A DNA stretch of 50,036 nucleotides from CAZVRZ01 sp964629965 (GTDB taxonomy: Bacteria > Chloroflexota > Anaerolineae > Anaerolineales > UBA4823): contig CAZVRZ010000020.1 of assembly GCA_964629965.1 (NCBI GenBank), positions 1 to 50,036 on the forward strand. Reading direction: 5' to 3'. This document shows, piece after piece, positions 35,880 through 42,612 of the stretch (position 1 is its first letter; each line of letters begins with the position of its first letter). The notes under the pieces were generated by a model. That model was not told the origin of the DNA. It ran no database searches and worked only from the letters and a program-made list of their open reading frames with translations. The position numbers and the translations under genes are program-made.

Positions 35880-36974
35880 CTACGCAATCTCGCCTGTCCC
35901 CAGGCCTGCTGCCATTGGAACGGGGCGTTCGCAAGTGCTGGTCAGCGTTTCGTACGCTCCGACTCTCGAAGCCTTCTCGAACGCGAGCATGGCTTCGAGT
36001 ACATGAAGTGCCATCTTGCCGCTGGCGCGTGGTATTCTTCCGGTTTGAGCTGCCAACGCCAGGTCGGCGACGCCCACTCCGCGGCTGTTCTGTGTATAGC
36101 CAAAGACGTTCGCAGCCTCGACCCAGTTCTTTTCATTTTGCCACAGGCGAATTGTACCGCCAAACGTGTTTGGGTCGGGCAGCGACAGCGTTCCCTCGGT
36201 TCCGTAAATCTCCAACCGAGGCAAGTTGTGGGCCCAGACATCAAAGCTCATGATCAAGGTGGCTACTGCGCCATTTGCAAAATCCAGCGTGCCTGTTATA
36301 TGAGTGGGCGTCTCCACTGGGATATGTTTGCCATAATTCGGCTTGCTGGTTACCACGCGTTCTGGGAACGAAATACGAGCAGAACCACTTATCCGGCAGA
36401 TAGGCCCCAGTATGGATACCAGCGCGGTTAAATAGTAGGGGCCCATATCCAGGATCGGGCCACCGCCGGGCTTGAAGAAGAATTCGGGATCGGGGTGCCA
36501 GGCTTCCATGCCGTGGCTGGCCATGAAAGCAACAGCTCCCACTGGTTCGCCAATGGCGCCTTCGTCAATCAACTTTCGGCACGTTTGCAATCCGCCACCC
36601 AGGAATGTGTCTGGTGCGCTGCCTACCAAGCGCTTGGCCTCATCGGCGGCGGCCAGGGTTGCTTGTCCGTCAGCCAGGGTAGTTGCGAACGGTTTCTCGG
36701 TGTATACATGTTTCCCTGCCGCCAGGGCTGCCAGGTTGATCTCGGTGTGTGCCTTGGGTACTGTCAAATTCAGCACGATATCTACCTCGCGGTCGGCCAA
36801 TAGCTCTTCCGGCGACAGGGCGCGGATCCCAAACTTTTTAGCGGTTGCTTTGGCCCGTTTTGGCAAGAGATCGGCGCATGCGGTGACCCTCAGCGTATCA
36901 AAAGTCGGGCAGTTTTTCAGGTAGATCTCGCTGATATTGCCACAGCCAATGATGCCAACGTTAAGCTTTTCCAT
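35880..36974 (-). CDS. Gfo/Idh/MocA-family oxidoreductase
   Basis: A 364-residue NAD(P)-dependent dehydrogenase. The Rossmann motif is NVGIIGCGNISEIYL near the N-terminus, and the conserved EKP motif is in HVYTEKPFATTL (the Lys contributes to catalysis). GGGPILDMGPYYL belongs to the C-terminal substrate domain. The substrate, probably a sugar or inositol derivative, is unknown. The ATG at 36974 with GAAGGA upstream is preferred over a longer reading. It overlaps the preceding TIM-barrel gene by 14 bp, so the two likely act on the same compound. Confidence 0.92.
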   Translation of the reverse strand: MEKLNVGIIGCGNISEIYLKNCPTFDTLRVTACADLLPKRAKATAKKFGIRALSPEELLADREVDIVLNLTVPKAHTEINLAALAAGKHVYTEKPFATTLADGQATLAAADEAKRLVGSAPDTFLGGGLQTCRKLIDEGAIGEPVGAVAFMASHGMEAWHPDPEFFFKPGGGPILDMGPYYLTALVSILGPICRISGSARISFPERVVTSKPNYGKHIPVETPTHITGTLDFANGAVATLIMSFDVWAHNLPRLEIYGTEGTLSLPDPNTFGGTIRLWQNEKNWVEAANVFGYTQNSRGVGVADLALAAQTGRIPRASGKMALHVLEAMLAFEKASRVGAYETLTSTCERPVPMAAGLGTGEIA

Positions 36975-37719
36975 GTGCGAGTCCTTCTCGGGTGAGGTAT
37001 GCCTGGCTCTTGGCAACGGCCTCCATGACATCGGTGGCGCATTTGTCCAGTTCCACGATCAGCCATTCGGCGTTTTCCTGGCTGGCGCCAATGATATCGT
37101 GATAATCAAGCGTTCCATCGCCTACTGCCACCATAGGTTCACCTTGCACGGCGGATCCATCCTTTATATGCAATAAGGGGGCGCGTTTACCAAATTGGCG
37201 CACCAATTCGACAGGATCAACGCCTCCGACCTCAACCCAATAGCAATCTATTTCAAAAAACACTTCGGGAGCGACCAGATCAAGCAGCCAGGCCAGAGCC
37301 GGGCGGTTTTCAACCATCCTGAGCTCTCCCCAATGGTTGTGGTATCCTACCGAAAAGCCGTTTGATTTGCCGATTTCGTGAGATTCATTGAGGATATCGG
37401 CAACTTTTTGAATGCCTGCCTTGTTGTCGAACAGATCAGGCGGCTGCCAGGGAATAACCAGGCGCGGCGCTCCCAGGTCTGCCATCATACGTAAAGTTTG
37501 ATCCTGCGCATCACCCAGCGGAGCCGGGGTGTGGGTGGCGCATACTTGTAAGCCCAGTTCTTTAAATAACACGGCCGCTTTGGCGGGAGTTGTACCAGGG
37601 AAGCCTGCTGTTTCAACGCCCACATATCCCATTTGGGCGACTTTCTTGATCGTACCGCTAAAATCCTCGTTTAAAACATCACGAATAGAATAAAGCTGTA
37701 ATGCGATTGGTGCCGTCAT
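36961..37719 (-). CDS. Sugar phosphate isomerase/epimerase family TIM-barrel protein
   Basis: A 252-residue AP endonuclease 2/xylose isomerase-like TIM barrel. It starts with IALQLYSIRDVLNEDFSGTIKKVAQMGYVGVETAGF. Metal-ligand regions include VGYHNHWGEL, EIDCYWVEVGG and LLHIKDGS. It is the first gene of the three-gene operon running to 35155 and pairs with a Gfo/Idh/MocA dehydrogenase, a common arrangement in sugar or inositol catabolism. The precise substrate cannot be named. Confidence 0.9.
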   Translation of the reverse strand: MTAPIALQLYSIRDVLNEDFSGTIKKVAQMGYVGVETAGFPGTTPAKAAVLFKELGLQVCATHTPAPLGDAQDQTLRMMADLGAPRLVIPWQPPDLFDNKAGIQKVADILNESHEIGKSNGFSVGYHNHWGELRMVENRPALAWLLDLVAPEVFFEIDCYWVEVGGVDPVELVRQFGKRAPLLHIKDGSAVQGEPMVAVGDGTLDYHDIIGASQENAEWLIVELDKCATDVMEAVAKSQAYLTREGLAHGKA

Positions 37720-37805
37720 AAAATCTCCTCTGTGGAACTGGTAAGAACCTTGATTTAAGCTTCGAGCAATTCGATTACTACGTCGCGGCTAGAATCATAC
37801 CACGG

Positions 37806-37834
37806 TTGACAAAAATTTAAACTGGTAGTAATAT
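37806..37834 (+). promoter_or_regulatory. Promoter of tRNA-Met
   Basis: TTGACA (37806-37811), a 17-bp spacer and TAATAT (37829-37834), ending 17 bp before the tRNA. Confidence 0.8.
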
Positions 37835-37851
37835 TCCCCCGCTTGAATGAT

Positions 37852-37923
37852 GGCGAGGTAGCTCAATGGCGGAGCAGGGGACTCATAAGCCCTTGGTTGG
37901 CGGTTCAAGTCCGCCTCTCGCCA
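37852..37923 (+). tRNA. tRNA-Met (anticodon CAT), integration target
   Basis: The acceptor GGCGAGG / TCTCGCC pairs with one G-T; the D arm is GCTC...GAGC; the anticodon loop CTCATAA gives CAT; the T arm is GGCGG-TTCAAGT-CCGCC. CCA is not encoded. The paired first base pair argues for an elongator rather than initiator tRNA; a lysidine-modified Ile2 tRNA is an alternative. The base pair next to the anticodon loop is A-G, a mismatch. The gene has no terminator of its own at this place: the original one is now at 48137, beyond the inserted element. Confidence 0.9.
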
Positions 37924-37927
37924 CTGT
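37882..37927 (+). repeat. Left attachment repeat (attL), inside the intact tRNA-Met
   Basis: 46 bp identical to 48081-48126. It starts exactly at the anticodon loop (CTCATAA) and includes the whole 3' half of the tRNA plus CTGT. Confidence 0.93.
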
Positions 37928-38316
37928 ACACCCTTCCGGGCTTGTGGGATTTTACCCCACTGATAACCTCCGTTCCCTGCCAACGGTCGCCCAAAATAGG
38001 CAGGTTCCCCCCTTTTTGGGACGCCTTTTTAGCTTACGCGAAAAGGTGTAGGTTCGTTTTTGCCTGGGTCGAAAATCGTACCCCTATTTGCCCCTAGGAC
38101 GCCCGCAGAGCGTTTTTTTGTGCTATACATGTCACTAGGTACCTGTATCGCAAGTCGGCGCTCCTGTGGCGTCCTGTGAGCAATAGTGAAAAAATTCACA
38201 ATAAGAAGTGGTGCGGGATGAACCCGGTCAAGAGAACATCCCGCCTATTACCTGGCAGGTGTAACCTCGTGTTATGCCTGCCTTTTTTCTTTGGCAAGAC
38301 TGCCCGCTATGCGGAT
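37924..38316. other. Gene-free left end of the element
   Basis: About 390 bp between the tRNA and the last leftward gene. It holds the structured RNA candidate at 38213-38288 and several short dyads (GTGGG...CCCAC near 37944, GTGAA...TTCAC near 38186). No convincing coding frame is seen; the open frames here run through the tRNA. Confidence 0.6.
38213..38288 (+). ncRNA. Candidate structured small RNA with intrinsic terminator
   Basis: Two hairpins in series on the plus strand. The first has an 8-bp stem GCGGGATG / CATCCCGC enclosing 16 bases. The second has a 12-bp stem (38254-38265 / 38271-38282, two G-T pairs) followed by T6, a strong intrinsic terminator. No open frame of note precedes it. 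It could be the 3' part of a small RNA or the terminator of a short rightward transcript; the promoter is not clear. Confidence 0.45.
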
Positions 38317-38514
38317 CTATGCGAACAGCTTGAAAAGCTTATGTCGGCACCACAGCAGGGCGCCAATAATAATATCTAGCCGGGTTGCGCCGAAACGGCA
38401 ATGATGGTCACGCCAATACATAAAGCTAACCATTAGCTTGATCTCTTTAAATCCACGTGGATCTATTTTGCCAAGCTCATCACAAAGCATCATGAATTCA
38501 GCGGTTTTGTTCAT
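38317..38514 (-). CDS. Small hypothetical protein (65 aa), last gene of the element operon
   Basis: Starts MNKTAEFMMLCDELGKIDPRGFKEIKLMVSFMYWRDHHCRFG. It has no recognised domain. GGAGG lies ten bases before the ATG, and the ATG overlaps the stop codon of the preceding zinc-finger gene (ATGA), so coupled translation supports its reality. Confidence 0.6.
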   Translation of the reverse strand: MNKTAEFMMLCDELGKIDPRGFKEIKLMVSFMYWRDHHCRFGATRLDIIIGALLWCRHKLFKLFA

Positions 38515-38684
38515 GGCGTTTTTGCCTCCGTGTTATCCTGTATTGTCACCGTAACGCTCTTTCGAGTGGTGCGGTAGTGTTTTTGTTTGCATGCTGCATT
38601 ACAAAACTTGCGCTTCCCATCACGACCCGGTGAGATAAGTTTGCCGCAGCACTCACACGGTTTTAGATCCGGGTTGTTGCTCAT
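38511..38684 (-). CDS. Tiny zinc-finger-like protein (57 aa)
   Basis: Translates as MSNNPDLKPCECCGKLISPG followed by RDGKRKFCNAACKQKHYRTT and a short tail. The C-x2-C-x14-C-x3-C pattern is that of a small treble-clef/zinc-ribbon finger like those in short phage and plasmid proteins. It is linked by ATGA overlaps to the genes on both sides. A nucleic-acid or protein-binding role is inferred only from the fold. Confidence 0.72.
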   Translation of the reverse strand: MSNNPDLKPCECCGKLISPGRDGKRKFCNAACKQKHYRTTRKSVTVTIQDNTEAKTP

Positions 38685-39412
38685 CTTGCGCCGCCTTCGG
38701 AAGATAAAGGGCGGGTGGGTTCTTCCGCCTCCAAGACGGTGTCGGCCGCGTACGCGTGCGCAGGTTTGGCAGGAATAACCAGCCCACCACGGAATGCCTC
38801 CGCCGTGGCCGTCTCAACTTCGCTTCCCTTGCGCAGGTGGGGCAGGGCTGCCGCGGCAAGTTGCGCTCGTGCTTGATAAACCAGGCTTGCCGCCAGGTCA
38901 CGCCCCATGTCAGCCGTTTGACGGTCGATCTCAGCGCGTGCGGTCTTATATGCCTCTTCCACGACCAAAGATATTTTTTGGTTGTTCTCGATTCGGTTCT
39001 TGGTTGCCGGATCGCTGAAGTGAAACGCATAGGTCAAGGACGCGTGCGCCAGAGCTGCCACGATCACAGTAGCGACCAACAACCAACCAATGCTACTGGT
39101 ATCTTCCAAAAGTACCAGGCTTTGACCTAACAACAGCTCGCCGGCCGCCATGATTACCGCCCCGATTAAGCCGATTGCAAAGCCAATGCCGGCAAGCGCC
39201 CATTGCGCCGTACCTTTGGCCTGGGTGAGAAACAGCACAAACCAGATCAACGCGCCGCCGTCAAAAAGTACCACGGTCATCACCTGCAGGATCGTATTAT
39301 CGGGTATGATGCGGGCTGCCAGCAGGTAGGTTAACCAGGCGGTAAAACCAATGACCAACGCTCCAAAGCATAGACCTAAAATCTTACCAATTGCGCTCAG
39401 TATATCTTTCAT
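38681..39412 (-). CDS. Four-helix membrane protein of the element
   Basis: A 243-residue protein with four predicted transmembrane helices (about residues 13-34, 40-64, 70-95 and 108-132) and a cytoplasmic tail rich in Ala, Glu and Arg with helical character (residues 140-205). No known family is recognised. AGGAGTG lies before the ATG, which overlaps the stop of the upstream gene. As the largest protein of the left module, it may act with the adjacent lipoprotein at the cell envelope; that is inference. Confidence 0.75.
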   Translation of the reverse strand: MKDILSAIGKILGLCFGALVIGFTAWLTYLLAARIIPDNTILQVMTVVLFDGGALIWFVLFLTQAKGTAQWALAGIGFAIGLIGAVIMAAGELLLGQSLVLLEDTSSIGWLLVATVIVAALAHASLTYAFHFSDPATKNRIENNQKISLVVEEAYKTARAEIDRQTADMGRDLAASLVYQARAQLAAAALPHLRKGSEVETATAEAFRGGLVIPAKPAHAYAADTVLEAEEPTRPLSSEGGAR

Positions 39413-39750
39413 GGGTTCACTCCTAACAGAAAATGATTTTTTTGAATTGTTTTGGTTGTTTGGACAGTCAAACCAGCGATAACAGGTGGTGGGTTATGAT
39501 CCGGGTGGATCAACACGCGATTGGGGCGCGCTCCGTACTTGGCCGCGTAGTATGCCGCTGCAGTCTCTAGACGCTCCTGCAGGGTGCCACTTGGACAATA
39601 CCAGAGCATGCCGATATTCACGACATTACCGCCCCCTAGCCGGGGAGGGGTGTACCGCGGTCTATCCTCAACGCCGTACGCCGCTTGAATACTGGCAATC
39701 TTTGTCATAACATCGTTAAAATCTTTTTGAGCGGTTGCGTTGTCTCTCAT
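39409..39750 (-). CDS. Hypothetical protein of the element (113 aa)
   Basis: Starts MRDNATAQKDFNDVMTKIAS, followed by AAYGVEDRPRYTPPRLGGGNVVNIGMLWY and a C-terminal PNRVLIHPDHNPPPVIAGLTV. No domain is recognised. GGAGG precedes the ATG, and the gene is tied to both neighbours by ATGA overlaps. Confidence 0.65.
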   Translation of the reverse strand: MRDNATAQKDFNDVMTKIASIQAAYGVEDRPRYTPPRLGGGNVVNIGMLWYCPSGTLQERLETAAAYYAAKYGARPNRVLIHPDHNPPPVIAGLTVQTTKTIQKNHFLLGVNP

Positions 39751-39965
39751 GGCTTTCGAGCCTCCAACGCCGCAAGTTGTTTGCGGATCCGTGCCGCGTG
39801 CACTCCCTTGATCTTCTCGCCCTGGGGGGTGAGGGTTGTATGCGTGTCCACGGTCAAGAGCATTTGCAGCATGTCGTAAGCTTCAAACAACGCCTTAAGG
39901 TTCGGTTGTATCCGGCGCAAAAGTTCTGCCCGCGCCGCTGCTGTTAGTTCGTGATATTCACTCAT
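39747..39965 (-). CDS. Small helical hypothetical protein (72 aa)
   Basis: Starts MSEYHELTAAARAELLRRIQ and ends IRKQLAALEARKP; mostly alpha-helical with two possible coiled segments. The ATG at 39965 has GAAAGGG upstream and overlaps the lipoprotein stop codon, so the longer reading to 40025 is rejected. Confidence 0.6.
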   Translation of the reverse strand: MSEYHELTAAARAELLRRIQPNLKALFEAYDMLQMLLTVDTHTTLTPQGEKIKGVHAARIRKQLAALEARKP

Positions 39966-40324
39966 GGGTTTTCCCTTTCGCAATTTGCATATTTTGAATA
40001 TAGCCAACCGCCGCGCACTTCCCACCAGGCGCCGCTAGTCGTGCCGGTGGGGGTAATGGCTTCACCCTCCTGCAGCCAACCAACAGCCCGGTAAGATGCG
40101 CCAGGCCCGGCCCGCAAGGTAAGAACGCTCGTGGCCACGGAACAGCGCGCCGGTGGTGCGGTGGGCGAGCTGGTGACGGTTGCGCGTGTCGGTGTCGCTG
40201 CCTGGGTGGGTGGCGCGCTCGTGGTGGTGGGTGCCGGTGCGCTGGTGGGCATGATCGCCGCGCCGCTCGTGAGAGTACACGCCAGGCAGAACAGGCCCAC
40301 CAGTAGCAGGATCGCCGCTTTCAT
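39962..40324 (-). CDS. Lipoprotein with bacterial SH3-like domain
   Basis: A 120-residue exported lipoprotein: signal MKAAILLLVGLFCLACTLTSG with a lipobox before a Cys near residue 16, a Thr/Pro/Ala-rich spacer (residues 25-60), then an SH3b-like module starting CSVATSVLTLRAGPGASYRAVGWLQEGEAITPTG and WWEVRGGWLYSKY. Such modules bind cell-wall or surface ligands. Its place in a mobile element suggests a surface function such as exclusion or host interaction, which is speculative. Confidence 0.8.
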   Translation of the reverse strand: MKAAILLLVGLFCLACTLTSGAAIMPTSAPAPTTTSAPPTQAATPTRATVTSSPTAPPARCSVATSVLTLRAGPGASYRAVGWLQEGEAITPTGTTSGAWWEVRGGWLYSKYANCERENP

Positions 40325-40629
40325 GCATCCTCAACTTGGACGCCCGGAAACGCCTCGCGATAACTCACGCGGTGTTCTGTCAAGCTGCCTTCGAAGAGTG
40401 AGATTGCATCTTCCAGGCTGACAGGTGTTAGCGCGTCACGTTCGCCTTGCCACTTGGTAAGAGTGACTTTGAAATAGGCGCCGCCTGGGGTGCGATAGAG
40501 AAAAGTATTCCGTCCCGATCGTTCCCAATTGTGACCGTCCCAACGGTCATCACCGGCCAACAACGTAGCAGTTTTCACGCTATAACGCTTGCGGTCGATA
40601 ATTTGAACAAAATTCTCTGGTGGTTTCAT
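40321..40629 (-). CDS. Small hypothetical protein of mobile elements (102 aa)
   Basis: Starts MKPPENFVQIIDRKRYSVKTATLLAGDD and continues NTFLYRTPGGAYFKVTLTKWQGERDALTPVSLEDA. The pattern DRKRYxxxTA...xLYRTxxGAYF...LTPVSxxxA resembles small proteins widespread on Firmicutes prophages and plasmids, whose function is not known to me. AAGGGAA precedes the ATG. It is the first gene of the left operon after a long non-coding stretch. Confidence 0.7.
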   Translation of the reverse strand: MKPPENFVQIIDRKRYSVKTATLLAGDDRWDGHNWERSGRNTFLYRTPGGAYFKVTLTKWQGERDALTPVSLEDAISLFEGSLTEHRVSYREAFPGVQVEDA

Positions 40630-40804
40630 GGTTCGTTCCCTTCTTTGCGTCTCTAATTCCGGCCATGCCGGTTGATAACGATAGGCCGCCCATTACCCGC
40701 ATTGGTCTTAATTCATGCCCGGTTCGCACGGTAGGGTGGGGTTGGCTATGTGGTGCGGTGCGCTCTCAGCTCCACACGTTGTAAATTTTCCGAGTGCGGT
40801 ATAA

Positions 40805-40840
40805 CAAAAAAAACCGCCTTCCGTTTTGCCGGGGCGGTTA
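40805..40840 (-). terminator. Terminator of a short leftward transcript
   Basis: On the minus strand AACCGCC, a 14-base loop, GGCGGTT and a run of T8. It closes the short unit that starts near the box at 41135. Confidence 0.85.
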
Positions 40841-40969
40841 CTCTTGCGTTTTGGGCTGCCAATTGTTATCATTCTGGTAGCCCGGCGCCGCTCCATCGGC
40901 TTTCGGGTTAGGGTCAAGATCGCGCTTACTACGCTTTCTTGACCCGTTTATTTCGGGGGATACTACCAC
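40838..40969 (-). CDS. Possible tiny hydrophilic protein (43 aa)
   Basis: From a GTG at 40969 the frame reads VVVSPEINGSRKRSKRDLDP and NPKADGAAPGYQNDNNWQPK, ending TQE. The composition is very polar and protein-like, and the stop is immediately followed by a strong terminator. It is in the same frame as the tiny ORF at 40985-41119, separated from it by one TAA. No good ribosome-binding site is seen, so it may also be the remnant of a longer gene. Confidence 0.35.
   Translation of the reverse strand: MVVSPEINGSRKRSKRDLDPNPKADGAAPGYQNDNNWQPKTQE
40911..40945. repeat. Inverted repeat GGGTCAAGA / TCTTGACCC
   Basis: Nine-bp perfect inverted repeat (40911-40919 and 40937-40945) separated by 17 bases. 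It overlaps the tiny ORF at 40838-40969. A second, shorter dyad GGGCTGCCA / TGGTAGCCC flanks it at about 40853-40883. Confidence 0.6.
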
Positions 40970-40984
40970 ATCGTAAAAACGCTC

Positions 40985-41119
40985 TTACGGTGCGCAGCTC
41001 GTGAAAATCGTTACGCTGGTAATCAATATGTGAATAGCATTATTGCGTGTACCAGTTTTCACGAGTTTTCCGAAAATGCCCGTTTCGTGTACAGAAGTCG
41101 TTACACTCTCAAAACGCAT
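40985..41119 (-). CDS. Possible tiny ORF downstream of the shared operator box (44 aa)
   Basis: Reads MRFESVTTSVHETGIFGKLV followed by KTGTRNNAIHILITSVTIFT and SCAP. GGAAGTGG lies close before the ATG, and the whole unit follows the box at 41135-41166. It also contains a perfect inverted repeat, so coding is uncertain; it may be a leader peptide or RNA element. Confidence 0.35.
   Translation of the reverse strand: MRFESVTTSVHETGIFGKLVKTGTRNNAIHILITSVTIFTSCAP
40998..41065. repeat. Inverted repeat CTCGTGAAAA / TTTTCACGAG
   Basis: A perfect 10-bp inverted repeat (40998-41007 and 41056-41065), with a second nested pair CTGGT / ACCAG inside. Arms are about 48 bp apart, which suits a cruciform or a paired protein-binding site. 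Confidence 0.6.
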
Positions 41120-41134
41120 CTTTACCACTTCCAA

Positions 41135-41166
41135 GAAAACTATTTAGAATTGGCATTCTCATAAGC
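41135..41166 (-). promoter_or_regulatory. Shared regulatory box, copy 1
   Basis: Read on the minus strand: GCTTATGAGAATGCCAATTC then TAAATAGTTTTC. It matches 26 of 32 positions with the box upstream of the second integrase gene (47028-47059). The core AGAAT-N4-ATTCT is a perfect dyad, as expected for an operator. Confidence 0.6.
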
Positions 41167-41286
41167 CATAACCCACGTGAGCGGGGGGTGTATTTCTAAA
41201 TTGCTAACTTGAGTTAGCATTTTTCGCCATTACCCCATGCGGGCGGGGGGTGTATTCAGCCATTAGTCCCGCCATAGGGGGGTATA
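41165..41286. repeat. Three imperfect ~30-bp direct repeats (candidate iterons)
   Basis: Units at 41165-41193, 41226-41255 and 41259-41286 share the plus-strand pattern GCCATTA-CCCxx...GCGGGGGGTGTAT; the third is degenerate in its middle. A 7-bp hairpin with T5 (41202-41224) lies between the first two. They fall in a non-coding region between two leftward units and may bind an initiator or repressor. Confidence 0.55.
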
Positions 41287-41302
41287 TGCGTTTATACGCA
41301 TA
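41285..41302. promoter_or_regulatory. Palindrome TATGCGT-TTAT-ACGCATA
   Basis: Perfect 7-bp inverted repeat with a 4-base centre, next to the three direct repeats. It is of a size typical for a dimeric regulator site. Confidence 0.55.
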
Positions 41303-41344
41303 AGGTAATACTTCGCAATTTCACGCCTCCGCGCCGGATCGCCA

Positions 41345-41536
41345 TCAAACCTTGGTAATGTCAAAACCCAACCTGGCTAAAATATCACAGTCAGGCGGGA
41401 TGGTATCGAGTGTTTTATTCGTGGCAATGTCAAAGGCTTTTTCTTCGCCGGTTGCCTCGTCCAGATAGATATACACCTGCCTGGTGTCACCAGGGCGCCC
41501 AATGACCCTTTCTAAGTCTAATAAGCGTTTGTTCAT
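41345..41536 (-). CDS. Small hypothetical protein (63 aa)
   Basis: Starts MNKRLLDLERVIGRPGDTRQ, includes VYIYLDEATGEEKAFDIATN and ends LARLGFDITKV. No domain is recognised. It is coupled by ATGA overlap to the 68-residue gene upstream; the longer reading to 41569 is therefore not used. Confidence 0.6.
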   Translation of the reverse strand: MNKRLLDLERVIGRPGDTRQVYIYLDEATGEEKAFDIATNKTLDTIPPDCDILARLGFDITKV

Positions 41537-41739
41537 GGCATACTCTCCATGTCGGTATATTCCAGACAAATTAACAGCCCATCGGGGTATTTTGCTTGAA
41601 ACGCTGCCACGGTTAATTCTTCGCCGGATCCAACCAGCTTAACAGGGCCTGGCGGGTTCGGGGGTTCTTCGGTGTAAACTCCCACAACCTGAGACCCCGT
41701 CTTATTTTCTAGAGCCTCAATACGTTTTTCCAAAGTCAT
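41533..41739 (-). CDS. Small hypothetical protein (68 aa)
   Basis: Starts MTLEKRIEALENKTGSQVVG with a short coiled-coil heptad pattern, followed by a Pro-rich stretch and EELTVAAFQAKYPDGLLICLE. No domain is recognised. ATGA overlaps join it to the genes on both sides. Confidence 0.6.
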   Translation of the reverse strand: MTLEKRIEALENKTGSQVVGVYTEEPPNPPGPVKLVGSGEELTVAAFQAKYPDGLLICLEYTDMESMP

Positions 41740-42095
41740 TTTACTTTCGCCTCCAATTCTGAAATTCTCGCCTCCAAAACTGCAAACTCTCGCAGCTTTA
41801 GCAGGGTGGTTAGAACAAGATCCGCAGCACGAACACGCAAGCCAGGCGCCGCGGTTGGATCTTCCAGAAGATCATTCAGGAAATTTAGCGCAAGATCACT
41901 TAGACCAATCAGGCGCCGCGCCGCGGTGTTGATCGCCTCCGATTCGGCCTGGTGCAGCTCCTGGGTGAATTGCGGATCTTGCAGCCAACGCCATAGCGAA
42001 CGCTCAGAAACGCCCGCCGCCGTGGCTGCAGAACGAACGTCACGCGATACCAGTAGAGCGGCCATTGCCCGTTTCCGTGCGCCAGAATAAGCCAT
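41736..42095 (-). CDS. Helix-turn-helix protein resembling phage small-terminase N-domains
   Basis: About 119 residues starting MAYSGARKRAMAALLVSRDV. The segment DVRSAATAAGVSERSLWRWLQDPQFTQEL is a clear helix-turn-helix of the phBC6A51 type often annotated near small terminase or resolvase-like proteins. A long helical, partly coiled C-terminal half follows. It may bind element DNA, in packaging or replication control; which one is unknown. The ATG at 42095 lies one base after the stop of the preceding gene; a start at 42122 is also open. Confidence 0.7.
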   Translation of the reverse strand: MAYSGARKRAMAALLVSRDVRSAATAAGVSERSLWRWLQDPQFTQELHQAESEAINTAARRLIGLSDLALNFLNDLLEDPTAAPGLRVRAADLVLTTLLKLREFAVLEARISELEAKVK

Positions 42096-42096
42096 A

Positions 42097-42612
42097 TTAC
42101 GCCCTAAACCCACGCCCCACATAGCCAGCTTTACGGGCTGCCTCGCGGTGGTGTGCGCTAAATAATTCTTCTAGGCTTTGCTTTAACGGGGTGGTAATCG
42201 CTGCAACAATTTGGGCAGATTGGCGATCTATAGCCAGCTCATATTTTTGAGCATCGAAGTGCAGGGGCGCACTCTCTAGGTATAAATCCTCTGCCTGCCG
42301 CAATAATCGCACGGCCGCGCTCAGCAGCTCCGCTGCCTCAGTCGCTGCCCGCTGGTTATAGTCTTCGATGGCTGCCGCCGCCTTGCGCTTGGCTGCCTCA
42401 AATGCCTTGGCTTTCAATGCGCGTTGTTCGGTGTCATATTGCGCTACTGCAGCTTTGAGGGCTGCAATCTCAGATTCTACGCTGGTAACCTCGGCGGAAA
42501 GGTCACCAGCATTCTCCCCCTCCAGAACAGCGCGCGCTTGCTTCTCTCGCAAGGCAGACAGGCGAGCCGCCGCCAGGGATAATTTCTTGTCAAGTTCTTC
42601 TCGCTTAATCAT
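42097..42612 (-). CDS. Coiled-coil hypothetical protein (171 aa)
   Basis: Almost wholly alpha-helical: KLSLAAARLSALREKQARAV, then SAEVTSVESEIAALKAAVAQ and further Ala/Glu/Lys-rich heptads, ending in a basic tail (HHREAARKAGYVGRGFRA). No family is recognised. GGAGG precedes the ATG, and the start overlaps the upstream stop. Confidence 0.65.
   Translation of the reverse strand: MIKREELDKKLSLAAARLSALREKQARAVLEGENAGDLSAEVTSVESEIAALKAAVAQYDTEQRALKAKAFEAAKRKAAAAIEDYNQRAATEAAELLSAAVRLLRQAEDLYLESAPLHFDAQKYELAIDRQSAQIVAAITTPLKQSLEELFSAHHREAARKAGYVGRGFRA

Noticed and set aside
38653..39030. Overlapping 125-residue frame inside the membrane protein gene
   Set aside because: It is a shadow of the four-TM protein gene, very rich in Arg and Pro, with no start signal.
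40708..40917. A 69-residue leftward open frame
   Set aside because: It runs through a clear terminator hairpin and a polar small frame of better composition, and has no ribosome-binding site.
41736..42095. Small terminase subunit, hence a prophage
   Set aside because: Only the helix-turn-helix is similar. No large terminase, portal or capsid gene exists in the element, so the prophage label is not supported.
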